Shown: positions 48,997 to 60,563 of the stretch, piece after piece
Numbering within the stretch: position 1 is the first letter of the stretch
Layout of the letters: every line of letters starts with the position of its first letter
Assembly: GCA_025869365.1 (NCBI GenBank)
Contig: JAOZVV010000173.1
Coordinates: 1 to 64,000 of the forward strand
Direction of reading: 5' to 3'
DNA from: Pseudonocardia sp.
Lineage (GTDB): Bacteria; Actinomycetota; Actinomycetes; Mycobacteriales; Pseudonocardiaceae
Length of the DNA: 64,000 nucleotides
The notes under the pieces: generated by a model
The model's database searches: none
What the model was told of the DNA's origin: nothing
Seen by the model: the letters and a program-made list of their open reading frames with translations, nothing else
Made by a program: the position numbers and the translations under genes

Positions 48997-50291
48997 ACCA
49001 CACCCAGCAGCTCCTGGCGGACGACCCGTTCTGGCTGATCCTGCTCAAGGTCGTCGTGCTGTTCGGCGTCGGTGTCGTGCTGACCCTCTTCATGATCAAC
49101 TGGGAACGCAAGGTCGTCGGCCGGATGCAGCAGCGTCCGGGCCCGAACCGGACCGGACCCGGTGGCTGGCTGCAGTCCCTCGCGGACGGGCTCAAGCTCG
49201 CGTTCAAGGAAGACATCATGCCCGCCAACGCGGACAAGAAGATCTTCTTCATCGCGCCGGTCATCTCCACGATCCCCGCGTTCGTGGCCTTCTCCGTCAT
49301 CCCGTTCGGCGGCGAGGTCTCGATCTTCGGTGAGCGGACGGCCCTGCAGCTCGTGGACCTCCCCGTGGGCGTGCTCGTCGTGCTCGCGTGCTCCTCGATC
49401 GGCGTCTACGGCATCGTGCTCGGCGGCTGGGCCTCCGGCTCGCCGTACTCGTTGCTCGGCGCCCTGCGCTCCGCGGCGCAGGTCATCTCCTACGAGATCG
49501 CGCTCGGGCTCTCGATCGTCGCGGTGGTGCTCTACTCCCGCTCCATGTCCACCGCGGACATCGTCGAGGCCCAGGGCGGCGGCTGGTACTTCTGGCTCCT
49601 CGTCCCGAGCTTCGCGGTCTTCGTGATCTCGATGGTCGGCGAGACGAACCGCGCCCCGTTCGACCTCCCCGAGGCCGAGTCCGAGCTGGTCGGTGGCTTC
49701 CACACCGAGTACTCGTCGCTGAAGTTCGCCCTGTTCTTCCTGGCCGAGTACGTCAACATGGTCACCGTCTCGGCGATGGCGACCACGCTGTTCCTCGGCG
49801 GCGGCAAGATCCCCTGGCTCGGGCATCTGTGGTCCGGCTTCGACAACGGCTGGTTCCAGTTCCTCGCCTTCATCGTGAAGGTGCTGCTGTTCCTGTTCCT
49901 CTTCATCTGGCTGCGCGGCACGCTGCCCCGCTTCCGTTACGACCAGTTCATGCGGCTGGGCTGGAAGGTCCTGGTCCCGGTCAGCCTGCTGTGGATCATG
50001 GTCATCTTCGCGATCCGCACCTACCGCAACAGTTCCGGCGGAAGCCTGACCGTCCTGCTCATCACGCTCGGGATCGTGCTGCTGGCCGTGCTGGCCGTCG
50101 CGTTCCTGGTGCCCGAGCGCAGGCGCGCCGCCGTGACCGTCGAGCCGGCGTCGGACTACCCGGTGCCGCCGCTGGATCTCGGCGTCCCGGACACCCCGAG
50201 GCGGACGGCGAAGCGCAAGGCCCTCGCACGTGAGAAGCGGCGTGAGCCGGCCGGGGCCCTCACCGGCGACCCGGGGAAGGAGACCGAGTAG
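48993..50291 (+). CDS. nuoH: NADH-quinone oxidoreductase subunit H
   Basis: [81 protein letters not shown]. Confidence 0.98.
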   Translation: MNHTQQLLADDPFWLILLKVVVLFGVGVVLTLFMINWERKVVGRMQQRPGPNRTGPGGWLQSLADGLKLAFKEDIMPANADKKIFFIAPVISTIPAFVAFSVIPFGGEVSIFGERTALQLVDLPVGVLVVLACSSIGVYGIVLGGWASGSPYSLLGALRSAAQVISYEIALGLSIVAVVLYSRSMSTADIVEAQGGGWYFWLLVPSFAVFVISMVGETNRAPFDLPEAESELVGGFHTEYSSLKFALFFLAEYVNMVTVSAMATTLFLGGGKIPWLGHLWSGFDNGWFQFLAFIVKVLLFLFLFIWLRGTLPRFRYDQFMRLGWKVLVPVSLLWIMVIFAIRTYRNSSGGSLTVLLITLGIVLLAVLAVAFLVPERRRAAVTVEPASDYPVPPLDLGVPDTPRRTAKRKALAREKRREPAGALTGDPGKETE

Positions 50292-50852
50292 ATGTTCGAG
50301 TTCTTCAAGGGCTTCGGCGTCACCTTCTCGACGATGTTCAAGAAGGTCGTCACGGAGGAGTACCCCGAGGACTTCCCGCCCGCCGCACCCCGCTACCACG
50401 GTCGCCACCAGCTCAACCGGCACCCGGACGGGCTGGAGAAGTGCGTCGGCTGCGAGCTGTGCGCCTGGGCCTGTCCCGCGGACGCGATCTACGTCGAGGG
50501 CGGGGACAACACCGAGGAGCAGCGCTTCTCCCCGGGTGAGCGCTACGGCGCGATCTACCAGATCAACTACCTGCGCTGCATCGGCTGCGGCCTCTGCATC
50601 GAGGCGTGCCCGACCCGCTCGCTGACGATGACCAACTTCTACGAGATGGCCGACGACAACCGGCAGGACCTGATCTACACGAAGGAGCAGCTGCTCGCGC
50701 CGCTGTTGCCGGGCATGGAACAGCCGCCGCACCCGATGCGGCTGGGCAGGGACGAGCAGGACTACTACGTGCAGGGCCCGACGCTGGCGGCACGGGCGGC
50801 GGCGGGGGAGCCCGGCACCGAGAACGATCCGGTGGGGGAGCAGGTCCGATGA
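50292..50852 (+). CDS. nuoI: NADH-quinone oxidoreductase subunit I
   Basis: Two CxxCxxCxxxCP clusters ([24 protein letters not shown]). Confidence 0.97.
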   Translation: MFEFFKGFGVTFSTMFKKVVTEEYPEDFPPAAPRYHGRHQLNRHPDGLEKCVGCELCAWACPADAIYVEGGDNTEEQRFSPGERYGAIYQINYLRCIGCGLCIEACPTRSLTMTNFYEMADDNRQDLIYTKEQLLAPLLPGMEQPPHPMRLGRDEQDYYVQGPTLAARAAAGEPGTENDPVGEQVR

Positions 50853-51682
50853 TCTCCGTACTGGCCCAGGCGGCGGACGCGGGCGGGGTGGTGAGCACCG
50901 GCGAGGCGGTCGTCTTCTGGATCCTCGGCCCGGTGGCGCTGGCGTCCGCGCTGGCCATGGTCTTCGCCCGGAACGCGGTGCACTCCGCCCTGTTCCTGGT
51001 GGCGACGATGCTCTCGCTCGCGGTGCTCTACATGGTCCAGCAGGCGCCGTTCCTCGGCTTCGTGCAGATCATCGTCTACACCGGCGCCGTGATGATGCTG
51101 TTCCTGTTCGTGCTGATGCTCGTCGGACGGGACAGCTCGGACTCGGTGGTGGAGGTGCTGCGCGGGCAACGCGTCGCGGCGCTGCTCCTCGGTGTCGCGT
51201 TCGCGCTGCTGCTGGTGGCGGGCGTCGGGCGGGCCTTCACGGACGTCACCCCGGCGGGTCTCGGTCCCGCGGGGTCCACCGACAACCTGTCCGGCATCGG
51301 TCAGCTGATCTTCACCAAGTACCTGTTCCCGTTCGAGCTGACGTCCGCGCTGCTCATCACGGCCGCGCTCGGCGCGATGGTGCTGGCCTTCGCCCAGCGC
51401 CGCCGGACGGCCTCGCAGGGCCAGCGCGTCACGGTGATCGAGCGGCTGCGCGGGGACCGGATCTCCCCGCTGCCCGGCCCCGGCGTCTTCGCCACGGCGA
51501 ACTCGGTGGCGGTGCCCGCGCTGCTGCCGGACGGCTCGATCGCCCCGGAGTCCCTCTCGGAGATCATCGAGGGGACGTCGGTGGACGAGCAGCCCCGGCC
51601 CGCGCCGGACGCCCACGCCCTGACCGGCCCCGCACGGAGCGAGATCGACCAGACCGGCCGCACGAAGGTGGGCGACGAATGA
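50849..51682 (+). CDS. nuoJ: NADH-quinone oxidoreductase subunit J
   Basis: [51 protein letters not shown]. Confidence 0.96.
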   Translation: MISVLAQAADAGGVVSTGEAVVFWILGPVALASALAMVFARNAVHSALFLVATMLSLAVLYMVQQAPFLGFVQIIVYTGAVMMLFLFVLMLVGRDSSDSVVEVLRGQRVAALLLGVAFALLLVAGVGRAFTDVTPAGLGPAGSTDNLSGIGQLIFTKYLFPFELTSALLITAALGAMVLAFAQRRRTASQGQRVTVIERLRGDRISPLPGPGVFATANSVAVPALLPDGSIAPESLSEIIEGTSVDEQPRPAPDAHALTGPARSEIDQTGRTKVGDE

Positions 51683-51978
51683 CCCCCACGTACTACCTGC
51701 TGCTCTCCGCGCTGCTGTTCTCCATCGGCGCGGTCGGCGTGCTGGTGCGCCGCAACGCGATCGTCGTGTTCATGTGCATCGAGCTGATGCTGAACGCGGT
51801 GAACCTGTCGCTGGTGACCTTCGCCCGCATCAACGGCTCGCTCGACGGCCAGGTCATGGCGTTCTTCGTCATGGTCGTCGCCGCGGCCGAGGTCGTGGTG
51901 GGTCTCGCCATCATCATGTCGATCTTCCGCACCCGTCGTTCCGCCTCGGTGGACGACGCGAACCTGCTCAAGTACTAG
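51679..51978 (+). CDS. nuoK: NADH-quinone oxidoreductase subunit K
   Basis: [42 protein letters not shown]. Confidence 0.97.
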   Translation: MTPTYYLLLSALLFSIGAVGVLVRRNAIVVFMCIELMLNAVNLSLVTFARINGSLDGQVMAFFVMVVAAAEVVVGLAIIMSIFRTRRSASVDDANLLKY

Positions 51979-51990
51979 GAGCTCCCGACG

Positions 51991-53943
51991 ATGTCTGCTC
52001 CCCCCATCGAGGGCGTTGTGCTCCCCGCCTCGGGGGCCGCCTCGCTCGCGTGGCTGCTGTTCGTGCTCCCCGCGGCCGGTGCCGTGATCCTCTTCCTGGC
52101 AGGCAAGCGCGCGAACAACGCCGGGCACTGGCTCGGCGTCGCCACCGTCGTCGCGTCGTTCGTGCTCGGGCTGGTGATCTTCTTCGAGACCCTCGGCCTG
52201 AGCCCGGCGGAACGCACCCGCGAGATCGACCTCTTCTCCTGGATCGCCTCCGGCTCGCTGGACATCTCGTTCGGCCTGCGGCTGGACCCGCTCTCGCTCA
52301 CGTTCGTGCTGCTCATCACCGGTGTCGGGTCGCTGATCCACATCTACTCGGTCGGCTACATGAGCCACGACCCCGGGCGTCGGCGCTTCTTCGCGCAGCT
52401 GAACCTGTTCATCGCGGCGATGCTGATCCTGGTGCTGGGCAACAACTTCGTGATGCTCTACCTCGGCTGGGAGGGCGTCGGCCTGGCGTCCTACCTGCTG
52501 ATCGGCTTCTACCAGGACCGCCCGGCCGCGGCGACCGCCGCGAAGAAGGCGTTCCTGATGAACCGCGTCGGGGACGTCGGGCTGGCCATCGCGATCTTCC
52601 TGATCTGGCTGAACCTCGGCACGCTGCAGTACGCAGAGGTCTTCGACCGGATCGGCGAGGTCCCGTCCGGCACCGTCCTGGCGATCACGATCCTGCTGCT
52701 GCTCGGGGCCTGCGGTAAGTCCGGCCAGTTCCCGCTGCAGTCCTGGCTGCCGGACGCGATGGAGGGCCCGACCCCGGTCTCGGCCCTGATCCACGCGGCC
52801 ACGATGGTCACCGCGGGCGTCTACCTGATCGCCCGTACGAACCCGATCTACGACCTCACCGAGACCGGACGCCTGGTCGTCGCCCTGGTCGGCGTGGTCA
52901 CCCTGCTCATCGGGGCGATCATCGGCTGCGCCTACGACGACATCAAGAAGGTGCTCGCGTACTCCACGGTCAGCCAGATCGGCTACATGATCCTGGCCGT
53001 GGGCCTCGGCCCGGCCGGTTACGCGCTGGGCATCTTCCACCTGCTCACGCACGGCTTCTTCAAGGCGGGCCTCTTCCTCGGGGCCGGCTCGGTCATGCAC
53101 GCGATGAACGACGACGTGAACATGCGCAACTTCGGCGGCCTGGCCCGGAAGATGCCGATCACGTTCATCACCTTCGGGCTCGGCTACCTGGCGCTGATCG
53201 GGTTCCCGTTCCTGTCCGGCTACTTCTCCAAGGACGCGATCATCGAGGCCGCGTTCGCCCAGGACGGCTGGCAGGGCTGGGTGTTCGGGCTCACGGCGAC
53301 GCTGGCCGCCGGGCTCACGGCGTTCTACATGACCCGCCTGATGATCATGACCTTCTTCGGCGAGGAGCGCTGGAAGCACCTCAAGGCCCCGGACGGCGAG
53401 AGCTACCACCCGCACGAGGCCCCGCCGACCATGACGATCCCGATGATGGTGCTGGCGGTCGGGTCGGTCTTCGGCGGGTTCACGCTCTCGGCACTCGGGC
53501 TCAACCAGTGGCTCGAGCCGTCCCTGGGCCCGCTCGAGGAGCTCGAGGGCGGCGTCCTGCCGCACGCGCTGGTCCCGTGGCTGGTCCTGCTGTTCTCGGC
53601 ACTGGGCGTGCTGGTCGCCTACCTCGTCGTCGGGCGCCGTCCGACGCCGGTCGAGCGTCCGCAGCGCGTGTCGCTCCCCGTGCGGGCCGCCCGCGCGGAC
53701 CTCTACGCCAACGCGGTCAACGAGACCCTCATCGCCCGGCCGGGCGTCTGGCTCACCCGCGCGCTGGTGTTCGTGGACAACAGGGGCGTCGACGGCCTGG
53801 TCAACGGCATCGCCGCCGGGCTCGGCGGCAGCTCGTCGCGGCTCCGAAGACTCCAGACGGGATTCGTGCGAAGTTATGCGCTCTCCATGCTCGGCGGCTC
53901 CGTGTTCGTCGTCGCGGCCCTGCTGGCGGTGAGGTTCGCGTGA
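51991..53943 (+). CDS. nuoL: NADH-quinone oxidoreductase subunit L
   Basis: [71 protein letters not shown]. Confidence 0.97.
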   Translation: MSAPPIEGVVLPASGAASLAWLLFVLPAAGAVILFLAGKRANNAGHWLGVATVVASFVLGLVIFFETLGLSPAERTREIDLFSWIASGSLDISFGLRLDPLSLTFVLLITGVGSLIHIYSVGYMSHDPGRRRFFAQLNLFIAAMLILVLGNNFVMLYLGWEGVGLASYLLIGFYQDRPAAATAAKKAFLMNRVGDVGLAIAIFLIWLNLGTLQYAEVFDRIGEVPSGTVLAITILLLLGACGKSGQFPLQSWLPDAMEGPTPVSALIHAATMVTAGVYLIARTNPIYDLTETGRLVVALVGVVTLLIGAIIGCAYDDIKKVLAYSTVSQIGYMILAVGLGPAGYALGIFHLLTHGFFKAGLFLGAGSVMHAMNDDVNMRNFGGLARKMPITFITFGLGYLALIGFPFLSGYFSKDAIIEAAFAQDGWQGWVFGLTATLAAGLTAFYMTRLMIMTFFGEERWKHLKAPDGESYHPHEAPPTMTIPMMVLAVGSVFGGFTLSALGLNQWLEPSLGPLEELEGGVLPHALVPWLVLLFSALGVLVAYLVVGRRPTPVERPQRVSLPVRAARADLYANAVNETLIARPGVWLTRALVFVDNRGVDGLVNGIAAGLGGSSSRLRRLQTGFVRSYALSMLGGSVFVVAALLAVRFA

Positions 53944-55577
53944 ACGGGATCGCCCCGGACAGCGGCGGCAACGTCCTGCTGCTCGTCCTGCTCTTCCTGC
54001 CCGTCCTGGGTGCGCTCGCGATGTACCCGCTGCGGCGGAACATCCCGCTCGCCAAGGCTGTCGCGATGGGGACGGCGCTGCTCGAGTTCGTGCTCGTCGT
54101 CGTCACCTACCTCAGCTACTCCACCGAGGCCGCGGCCTCGGGCACCCGGTTCCAGCTCGAGTTCTCCGCCCCCTGGATCCCGGCGTTCGGCACGCACTTC
54201 GCGTTCGGGATCGACGGGATCGCGCTGGTCCTGATCGCGCTGACGGCGTTCCTGGTCCCCGGCCTCATGCTCTTCGCCTGGGCGGAGAAGCTGCCCGAGG
54301 GCCGGACGATGTCCGGGTACTTCGCGCTGCTGCTGGCCACTGAGGCGACGCTCATCGGCGTCTTCACGGCCACGGACGTCTTCCTGTTCTACGTCTTCTT
54401 CGAGGCGATGCTCGTCCCGATGTACTTCCTGATCGGACGCTTCGGCGGGCCGAACCGGCAGTACGCGTCGGTGAAGTTCTTCCTGTACTCCCTGCTCGGC
54501 GGGCTGATCATGCTCGCCTCGCTGATCGGGCTGTACGTGACGAGCGCGGACCAGCTCGGCCAGGGGACCTTCACCTGGGCCGAGCTGCAGTCGATCGCCG
54601 CGAACACCCCCACGTCCACCCAGATCTGGCTGTTCCTGGGCTTCTTCGTGGCGTTCGCGATCAAGGCGCCGCTGGTGCCGTTCCACACCTGGCTCCCGGA
54701 CGCCAGCGCCGAGGCGCCGATCGTGGCCGCGGTCCTGCTGGTGGGCGTGCTGGACAAGGTGGGCACCTACGGCTTCCTGCGGTACTGCCTGCCGCTGTTC
54801 CCCGAGGCGTCGAAGACGCTGGCTCCGCTCGTGCTGATCCTGGCCGTCATCGGCATCCTCTACGGCGCGCTGCTGGCCGTGGGCCAGAAGGACATGAGCC
54901 GCTTCGTCGCGTACACCTCGATCGCCCACTTCGGGTTCATCGCGCTCGGGACGTTCGCGTTCTCCAGCCAGGCCTTCGCCGGCGCGACGCTGTACATGGT
55001 CAACCACGGGCTCTCCACCGGAATGCTCTTCGTGATGGTCGGCCTGCTGATCGCCCGCGGCGGCTCGCGGCTGATCTCGGACTACGGCGGCGTCTCGAAG
55101 CTGGCGCCCGTCCTCGCGGGCTGCCTGCTGCTGGCCGGGATGAGCTCGCTCGCCCTGCCGGGCACGAACTCGTTCGTCAGCGAGTTCCTGGTGCTCGTCG
55201 GCTCGTACCCGCGCGAGCCCGTCTACACGATCCTGGCGACGGTCGGCATCGTCTTCGCCGCCCTCTACATCCTGTGGTTCTACCAGCAGACGATGCAGGG
55301 GCCGGTGCGCGGCAACGCCGTGATCCGGGCGCTGGAGCGCGCCGGGGCGGGTGGTCCGGGCGCCATGATCGACCCGGGTATCGCCGCCAAGCGGGTGAGC
55401 GGCTTCCCGGACCTCACCCGGCGTGAGATCGGTGTGCTCGCTCCGCTGATCGTCGTGATCGTGGTGCTCGGGTTCTTCCCGGGCCCGCTGCTCGACGTGA
55501 TCAACCCGTCGGTCGCCGCGACGATGCAGGAGGTCGGCCTGCCCGACCCGGTGTCCCTGGGAGGGATCGCCCGATGA
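53940..55577 (+). CDS. nuoM: NADH-quinone oxidoreductase subunit M
   Basis: [62 protein letters not shown]. Confidence 0.97.
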   Translation: MNGIAPDSGGNVLLLVLLFLPVLGALAMYPLRRNIPLAKAVAMGTALLEFVLVVVTYLSYSTEAAASGTRFQLEFSAPWIPAFGTHFAFGIDGIALVLIALTAFLVPGLMLFAWAEKLPEGRTMSGYFALLLATEATLIGVFTATDVFLFYVFFEAMLVPMYFLIGRFGGPNRQYASVKFFLYSLLGGLIMLASLIGLYVTSADQLGQGTFTWAELQSIAANTPTSTQIWLFLGFFVAFAIKAPLVPFHTWLPDASAEAPIVAAVLLVGVLDKVGTYGFLRYCLPLFPEASKTLAPLVLILAVIGILYGALLAVGQKDMSRFVAYTSIAHFGFIALGTFAFSSQAFAGATLYMVNHGLSTGMLFVMVGLLIARGGSRLISDYGGVSKLAPVLAGCLLLAGMSSLALPGTNSFVSEFLVLVGSYPREPVYTILATVGIVFAALYILWFYQQTMQGPVRGNAVIRALERAGAGGPGAMIDPGIAAKRVSGFPDLTRREIGVLAPLIVVIVVLGFFPGPLLDVINPSVAATMQEVGLPDPVSLGGIAR

Positions 55578-57199
55578 TCGCCACTGTTCTGGCCCAGGCG
55601 CCGGTGACGCCGATCGACGCCCCGGCGATCGACTACGCGGCCATCGCGCCACTCCTGGTGATGCTGGCGGCTGCGTGCATCTCGGTGCTGCTGGAGGCCT
55701 TCCTCCCGCGGCACCAGCGTTGGCCGGTGCAGGTCGCGCTGTCCGTCGTGGCCATCGCGGTCGCCGGCGTCACGCTCGGGATCTACGCGGGGAACGCGCC
55801 CGCCGCCGGGGTCACGACGCTGTCCGACGCGGTGGCCGTGGACGTCCCGACGCTCTTCCTGTGGGGCACGCTGCTGCTTCTCGGGCTCGCCAGCATCTTC
55901 CTCATCGCGGACCGCTCCGTGGAGCCCGGAGGCGCGTTCGTCGCCTCGGCGGAGGAGCGCGCCGCGGTCGGTACGACCGTGACGGGCGGCGGGGGTGCCG
56001 GCTCGGACGTCGAGCACGTCGACCGCTCCTACGGCGCCCCGGGCGACGTCCCGACCATGCAGACCGAGGTCTTCCCGTTCACGCTGTTCGCGCTCAGCGG
56101 GATGATGGCGTTCGTCGCGGCGAACGACCTGCTCACCATGTTCATCGCGCTCGAGGTGCTCTCGCTGCCGCTCTACCTGATGTGCGGCCTCGCCCGGCGC
56201 CGCCGGCTGCTGTCGCAGGAGGCGGCGGTCAAGTACTTCCTACTCGGCGCGTTCGCCTCGGCGTTCTTCCTCTACGGCCTCGCGCTGCTCTACGGCTACG
56301 CGGGTTCGGTCAAGCTGACGGACATCGCGAACGCCGCCGCGGGCTCCGTGAGGTCCGACACGCTGCTGTTCGGCGGGCTCGCCCTGCTGGTCGTCGGGCT
56401 GATGTTCAAGGGCTCGGTGGGCCCGTTCCACACCTGGACGCCGGACGTCTACCAGGGCGCCCCCACGCCGGTGACGGCGTTCATGGGGGCGTGCACGAAG
56501 GTCGCGGCCTTCGGCGCCATCCTGCGCGTGCTGAACGTGGCGTTCGGCAGCACGCACTGGGAGTGGCGCGGGGTCATGTGGGCCGTCGCGATCGCGTCGA
56601 TGTTCATCGGCGCGATCCTGGGCCTCACCCAGACCGACGTGAAGCGGATGGTCGCCTACTCCTCGATCGCCCACGCGGGCTTCCTGCTGCTCGGCGCCAT
56701 GGCGATCACGAAGGAGGGCATCAGCGGGACGCTGTTCTACCTCCTCGCCTACGGCTTCACGACGTTGGCGGTGTTCGGCGTGATCTCGCTGGTGCGCGAC
56801 GGCGACGGTGAGGCTACTCACCTGTCCCGATGGGCAGGTCTGGCCAAGCGCTCGCCCGTCCTCGCCGGCGTCATGACCTTCCTGCTGCTGGCCCTCGCGG
56901 GCATCCCGCTCACGAGCGGGTTCACCGCGAAGTTCGCCGTGTTCTCGGCCGCGCTGCAGGACGGGATGGCCCCGCTGGTGGTGATCGCCCTGGTGGCGAG
57001 TGCCATCACGGCGTTCTTCTACCTGCGCGTGGTCGTGCTGATGTACTTCAGCGAGACCCCGACGGACGGGCCCACGGTCACCGTGCCGGGCGCCTTCACC
57101 ACGGTCGCGATCACGCTCGGCGTCGTCCTCACGCTGCTGCTGGGCATCGTTCCCTCCCTCGCGCTGGACTGGGCCTCCGCCGGTGTCTTCGCCGGCTGA
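55574..57199 (+). CDS. nuoN: NADH-quinone oxidoreductase subunit N
   Basis: FIALEVLSLPLYLMCGLARR; FKGSVGPFHTWTPDVYQGAPTPVTAFMGACTKVAAFGA. Confidence 0.96.
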   Translation: MIATVLAQAPVTPIDAPAIDYAAIAPLLVMLAAACISVLLEAFLPRHQRWPVQVALSVVAIAVAGVTLGIYAGNAPAAGVTTLSDAVAVDVPTLFLWGTLLLLGLASIFLIADRSVEPGGAFVASAEERAAVGTTVTGGGGAGSDVEHVDRSYGAPGDVPTMQTEVFPFTLFALSGMMAFVAANDLLTMFIALEVLSLPLYLMCGLARRRRLLSQEAAVKYFLLGAFASAFFLYGLALLYGYAGSVKLTDIANAAAGSVRSDTLLFGGLALLVVGLMFKGSVGPFHTWTPDVYQGAPTPVTAFMGACTKVAAFGAILRVLNVAFGSTHWEWRGVMWAVAIASMFIGAILGLTQTDVKRMVAYSSIAHAGFLLLGAMAITKEGISGTLFYLLAYGFTTLAVFGVISLVRDGDGEATHLSRWAGLAKRSPVLAGVMTFLLLALAGIPLTSGFTAKFAVFSAALQDGMAPLVVIALVASAITAFFYLRVVVLMYFSETPTDGPTVTVPGAFTTVAITLGVVLTLLLGIVPSLALDWASAGVFAG

Positions 57200-57250
57200 G
57201 GGCGGAAGGTCTCCTGCCGACGGCGGCCCGCGGAACGGCCTCGTAGGCTG

Positions 57251-58252
57251 ATGGGCGTGGAGACACAGAGTGTGGCGGGTGTCGAGCTCGCCGACGCGGC
57301 GCTGGCCGCGTCGACGGAGGCCGGGCTGGACCGGGTCGAGGATCTGCTGCACCGCGAGGTGGAGAGCGGGTACCGGTTCGTCACCGAGACCTCCCTGCAC
57401 CTGATCGACGCGGGCGGCAAGCGGTTCCGGCCCCTGTTCACGCTGCTCAGCGCGCACGTGGGGCCGGAACCCGAGGGCGAGGACGTGGTCCGGGCGGCGG
57501 CGGTGGTGGAGCTCGTGCACCTCGCGACGCTCTATCACGACGACGTCATGGACTCGGCCACGATGCGTCGCGGGGCGGAGAGCGCGAACCATCGCTGGGA
57601 CAACACCGTCGCGATCCTCACCGGGGACTTCCTGTTCGCGCACGCGTCGCGGCTGGTGGCGGACCTCGGCCCGGACGCGGTGCGGATCATCGCCGAGACG
57701 TTCGCCGAGCTCGTCACGGGACAGATGCGGGAGACCCGCGGCCCCCGCGACGGCGACGACCCGGTGGAGCACTACCTGCAGGTCATCGCGGAGAAGACCG
57801 GCTCGCTGATCGCGACGTCCGGACGGTTCGGCGGCATGTTCTCCGGCTGCACCCCGGAGCAGGTGGACTCGCTGCAGCGCTTCGGGGCCACCATCGGCAC
57901 GGCGTTCCAGATCTCCGACGACATCATCGACATCGCGTCGCCGTCCGGGGACTCGGGCAAGACGCCGGGCACGGACCTCCGCGAGGGCGTCCACACCCTG
58001 CCGATGATCTACGCGCTGCAGGAGCCCGGCTCGGAGCGCCTCCAGCACCTCCTCTCCCGCCCGATCACGGACGACGACGAGGTGGCCGAGGCCCTGGCGC
58101 TGCTCCGCGCGGGCACCGGTATCCGGCGGGCCAAGGACACCCTCGAAGGCTATGCGGAGGAGGCCAGGGCGGAGCTGGGCAAGCTCCCCGCCTGTCCCGC
58201 CGTCGACGCCCTGGGCACCCTCACGGGCTACACCATCGACCGCACCGGCTGA
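57251..58252 (+). CDS. Polyprenyl (probably menaquinone side-chain) diphosphate synthase
   Basis: GGKRFRPLFTLLSA; LVHLATLYHDDVMD and FQISDDIIDI aspartate-rich motifs. Confidence 0.95.
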   Translation: MGVETQSVAGVELADAALAASTEAGLDRVEDLLHREVESGYRFVTETSLHLIDAGGKRFRPLFTLLSAHVGPEPEGEDVVRAAAVVELVHLATLYHDDVMDSATMRRGAESANHRWDNTVAILTGDFLFAHASRLVADLGPDAVRIIAETFAELVTGQMRETRGPRDGDDPVEHYLQVIAEKTGSLIATSGRFGGMFSGCTPEQVDSLQRFGATIGTAFQISDDIIDIASPSGDSGKTPGTDLREGVHTLPMIYALQEPGSERLQHLLSRPITDDDEVAEALALLRAGTGIRRAKDTLEGYAEEARAELGKLPACPAVDALGTLTGYTIDRTG

Positions 58253-59157
58253 GCCCGCCCGCCCGACCGACCCCGCGGGGGGCGGGTGTGGCGGAGCAGG
58301 TCGACGGTGAAGAGGATCAGGGCGACCCACACGAGGCCGAAGCCGAGCCAGCGGGTGAGCGGCATGTCCTCCCCGTTGACGAGCACGCCCCAGAGGAACT
58401 GCAGCGTCGGGGTGATGTAGGTCAGGGTGCCGAGCGTGGCGAGCGGGATCCGACGCGCTGCGATCCCGTACAGGAGCAGCGGGACGGCGGTGGCGGGCCC
58501 GGCCAGGACGAGCAGGAGATCGTGCACCGGCCCGTGGCCGACCACCGTGCCGGCTCCCGTCACCCCGAACATGACGACGGCGGCGAGCGCGAGCGGCCCC
58601 AGCACGAGGCCCTCGGCGGTGAGGCTCGCCGTCGCGGGCAGCGGGACCGTCTTCTTCAGCAGCCCGTAGATCCCGAACGATCCCGCCAGCACCAGGCCCA
58701 GCCACGGCGGCGCGCCGTTCTCGATGCTCAGCACGACCACCGCGGCGGTCGCGATGCCGAGCGCGACCACCTGGACGACCCGCAGCCGTTCCCGCAGGAC
58801 CAGCACCCCGAGCAGGACGCTGACCAGCGGGCTCATGTAGTACCCCAGGGCGATCTCGACGACGTGGCCGATCGCGACGCCGTAGATGAACATGCCCCAG
58901 TTGACGGTGATGAACGCGGCCGCGGCGGCGACCGTCAGCCAGCCGCGCAGGCTCAGCGCCCGCAGCGCACCCCACCCGTGCAGGAGTGTGAGCACCCCGG
59001 ACATCAGGACCGCCGTCCAGAGGATGCGGTGGGCGAGCACCTCCAGCGGGGACGCCGGGTCGAGCAACGGCCAGAACGCGGGGAACAGCCCCCAGACCAC
59101 ATGTGCAGCGACACCGAGGCCGAGGCCCCGACGATCCACCTCGGCCGTGCTCGTCAC
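58228..59157 (-). CDS. rarD: EamA-family transporter RarD
   Basis: GLGLGVAAHVVWGLFPAFWPLLDPASPLEVLAHRILWTAVLM; NWGMFIYGVAIGHVVEIALGYYMSPLVSVLLGVLVLRERL. Confidence 0.93.
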   Translation of the reverse strand: MTSTAEVDRRGLGLGVAAHVVWGLFPAFWPLLDPASPLEVLAHRILWTAVLMSGVLTLLHGWGALRALSLRGWLTVAAAAAFITVNWGMFIYGVAIGHVVEIALGYYMSPLVSVLLGVLVLRERLRVVQVVALGIATAAVVVLSIENGAPPWLGLVLAGSFGIYGLLKKTVPLPATASLTAEGLVLGPLALAAVVMFGVTGAGTVVGHGPVHDLLLVLAGPATAVPLLLYGIAARRIPLATLGTLTYITPTLQFLWGVLVNGEDMPLTRWLGFGLVWVALILFTVDLLRHTRPPRGRSGGRAQPVRSMV

Positions 59158-59231
59158 CCCGCCATCAGAACATCCCGACCCGTTCGGTGTGAAACGGTCG
59201 AGCGGTGGGCGAGGTCACGAGCCGTGATCTC

Positions 59232-59249
59232 AACGTGACTTGAACGTGA
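59232..59249 (-). promoter_or_regulatory. PhoP/OmpR-like direct repeat TCACGTT-N4-TCACGTT
   Basis: Minus strand TCACGTTCAAGTCACGTT between divergent rarD and the ArfA-like gene. Confidence 0.45.
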
Positions 59250-59344
59250 TGTGGCTCGGTCACCGTCACCCCTGTCGCGGCGATCACCTGCTCGGGGAGG
59301 CGTTCTCGCCGGAACGGCGCGTCGATCGAGAAGGCGAGACCACA

Positions 59345-60094
59345 GTGGCCCGACACACCCCGACGATCCCCTCCGCGAGCGTCCGGGAGCGCCGTGGACG
59401 GGCCGGGGCGTGGCTCGTCGGTGCGATCGCGATCCCCGTGGTGCTGGCGGGACTGGCGTTGGTCTGGCCCGGCCCCTCCATCGCCGGGGACCTCCACGAT
59501 CGGGCGGTGGCCGCGTTGGACTCGGCGGGACTCCCCGGTGTCAGCGTCGAGATCAGCGGCAGGGACGCCGTCCTGGCCAGGGTTCCGGCCGCGCGCGAGG
59601 CGGAGGCGGTGCAGGTCGTCCAGGGGGTCGAGGGGGTGCGGCAGGTGCGGGTGCGGCCCGGCCCGGCCGCCGGGTCGCCCGGCACGGCCGAACCGTTGCC
59701 GGCCCCGACCGCCGCGCCTCCCGGCGGCCCGGCCGCCCCGGCGGTCACCCCCGCGGACCGGCAGCGCGTCACGGAGCTGCTCGCCCGGTCGCCACTGCTC
59801 TTCCCGGGGGACAGTGCCACCCTCACCCCGGCCACCGCGCGCGCCGCGGCGCAGCTGGGAAGCCTGCTGGCGCAGATCCCCGCTGCCCCGGTCGAGCTCG
59901 TCGGGTACACCGCGGACTCCCCGGGCTCGACGGTCGACGCGCAGGAGCTGTCCGCGCAGCGGGCCGCCGTCGTCGGCGAGGCGCTGGTGTCCGCGGGCGT
60001 CGATCCGGCGCGCATCCGGACCCGCGGCGCCGGCACCGCGAACCCGTTGTCGTCGCAGGCCGCGAGCCGGCGTGTCGAGCTCACCCTCGGATAG
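59345..60094 (+). CDS. OmpA-family protein with BON-like domain (ArfA/Rv0899-like)
   Basis: N-terminal TM; BON-like VAALDSAGLPGVSVEISGRDAVL; OmpA-like LSAQRAAVVGEALVSAGVDPARIRTRGAGTANPLSSQAASRRVELTL. Confidence 0.82.
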   Translation: MARHTPTIPSASVRERRGRAGAWLVGAIAIPVVLAGLALVWPGPSIAGDLHDRAVAALDSAGLPGVSVEISGRDAVLARVPAAREAEAVQVVQGVEGVRQVRVRPGPAAGSPGTAEPLPAPTAAPPGGPAAPAVTPADRQRVTELLARSPLLFPGDSATLTPATARAAAQLGSLLAQIPAAPVELVGYTADSPGSTVDAQELSAQRAAVVGEALVSAGVDPARIRTRGAGTANPLSSQAASRRVELTLG

Positions 60095-60102
60095 GAGGCG
60101 TC

Positions 60103-60483
60103 ATGGTCTGGCTGTTCGGGCAGGTGTGGTTGCTGCTCGTCGTCGCGTTCCTGCTCGGGGCCGCGCTGACCTGGGTGGCGTTCGTCGCGCCGGCCCGGCG
60201 CGCGGCCCGTCGGGCCCCGGTGGCGGAGTGGACGCCACCGTCCTGGACGCCCGCGGCGGGGCCCCCGTCCGTCCCGGTCGCGCCCGGGCCGCCCCGGGAC
60301 GCGGTCGCCGAACCACCGCGGATCCCGGCTCCGGCGGACTCGGCGCTGGCCGAGCTGGACCAGCGGAGGAACGCGGCCCGGCGCCGGTCCGCGGGCGCCG
60401 CCGCGGCCGGTGCGATCGACAGCCTCACCTCCGGCACGGGCGCGTCGATCCCCCGGCAGCAGGGCCCGGAGGAACCGACCTGA
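60103..60483 (+). CDS. Small membrane-anchored protein downstream of the ArfA-like gene
   Basis: MVWLFGQVWLLLVVAFLLGAALTWVAFVAPARRAARR; 8-bp gap with GGAGG upstream. Confidence 0.7.
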   Translation: MVWLFGQVWLLLVVAFLLGAALTWVAFVAPARRAARRAPVAEWTPPSWTPAAGPPSVPVAPGPPRDAVAEPPRIPAPADSALAELDQRRNAARRRSAGAAAAGAIDSLTSGTGASIPRQQGPEEPT

Positions 60484-60509
60484 CGGCGTCCCCGTGCCCG
60501 TGAACGACG

Positions 60510-60543
60510 GAACCGCCGGCCCCGAAGCGGGGACCGGCGGTTC
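60510..60543. terminator. Bidirectional terminator hairpin
   Basis: GAACCGCCGGCCCC-GAAGC-GGGGaCCGGCGGTTC (one bulged A) between convergent genes. Confidence 0.75.
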
Positions 60544-60563
60544 GTGACGTCGGGAAGCCTGTC

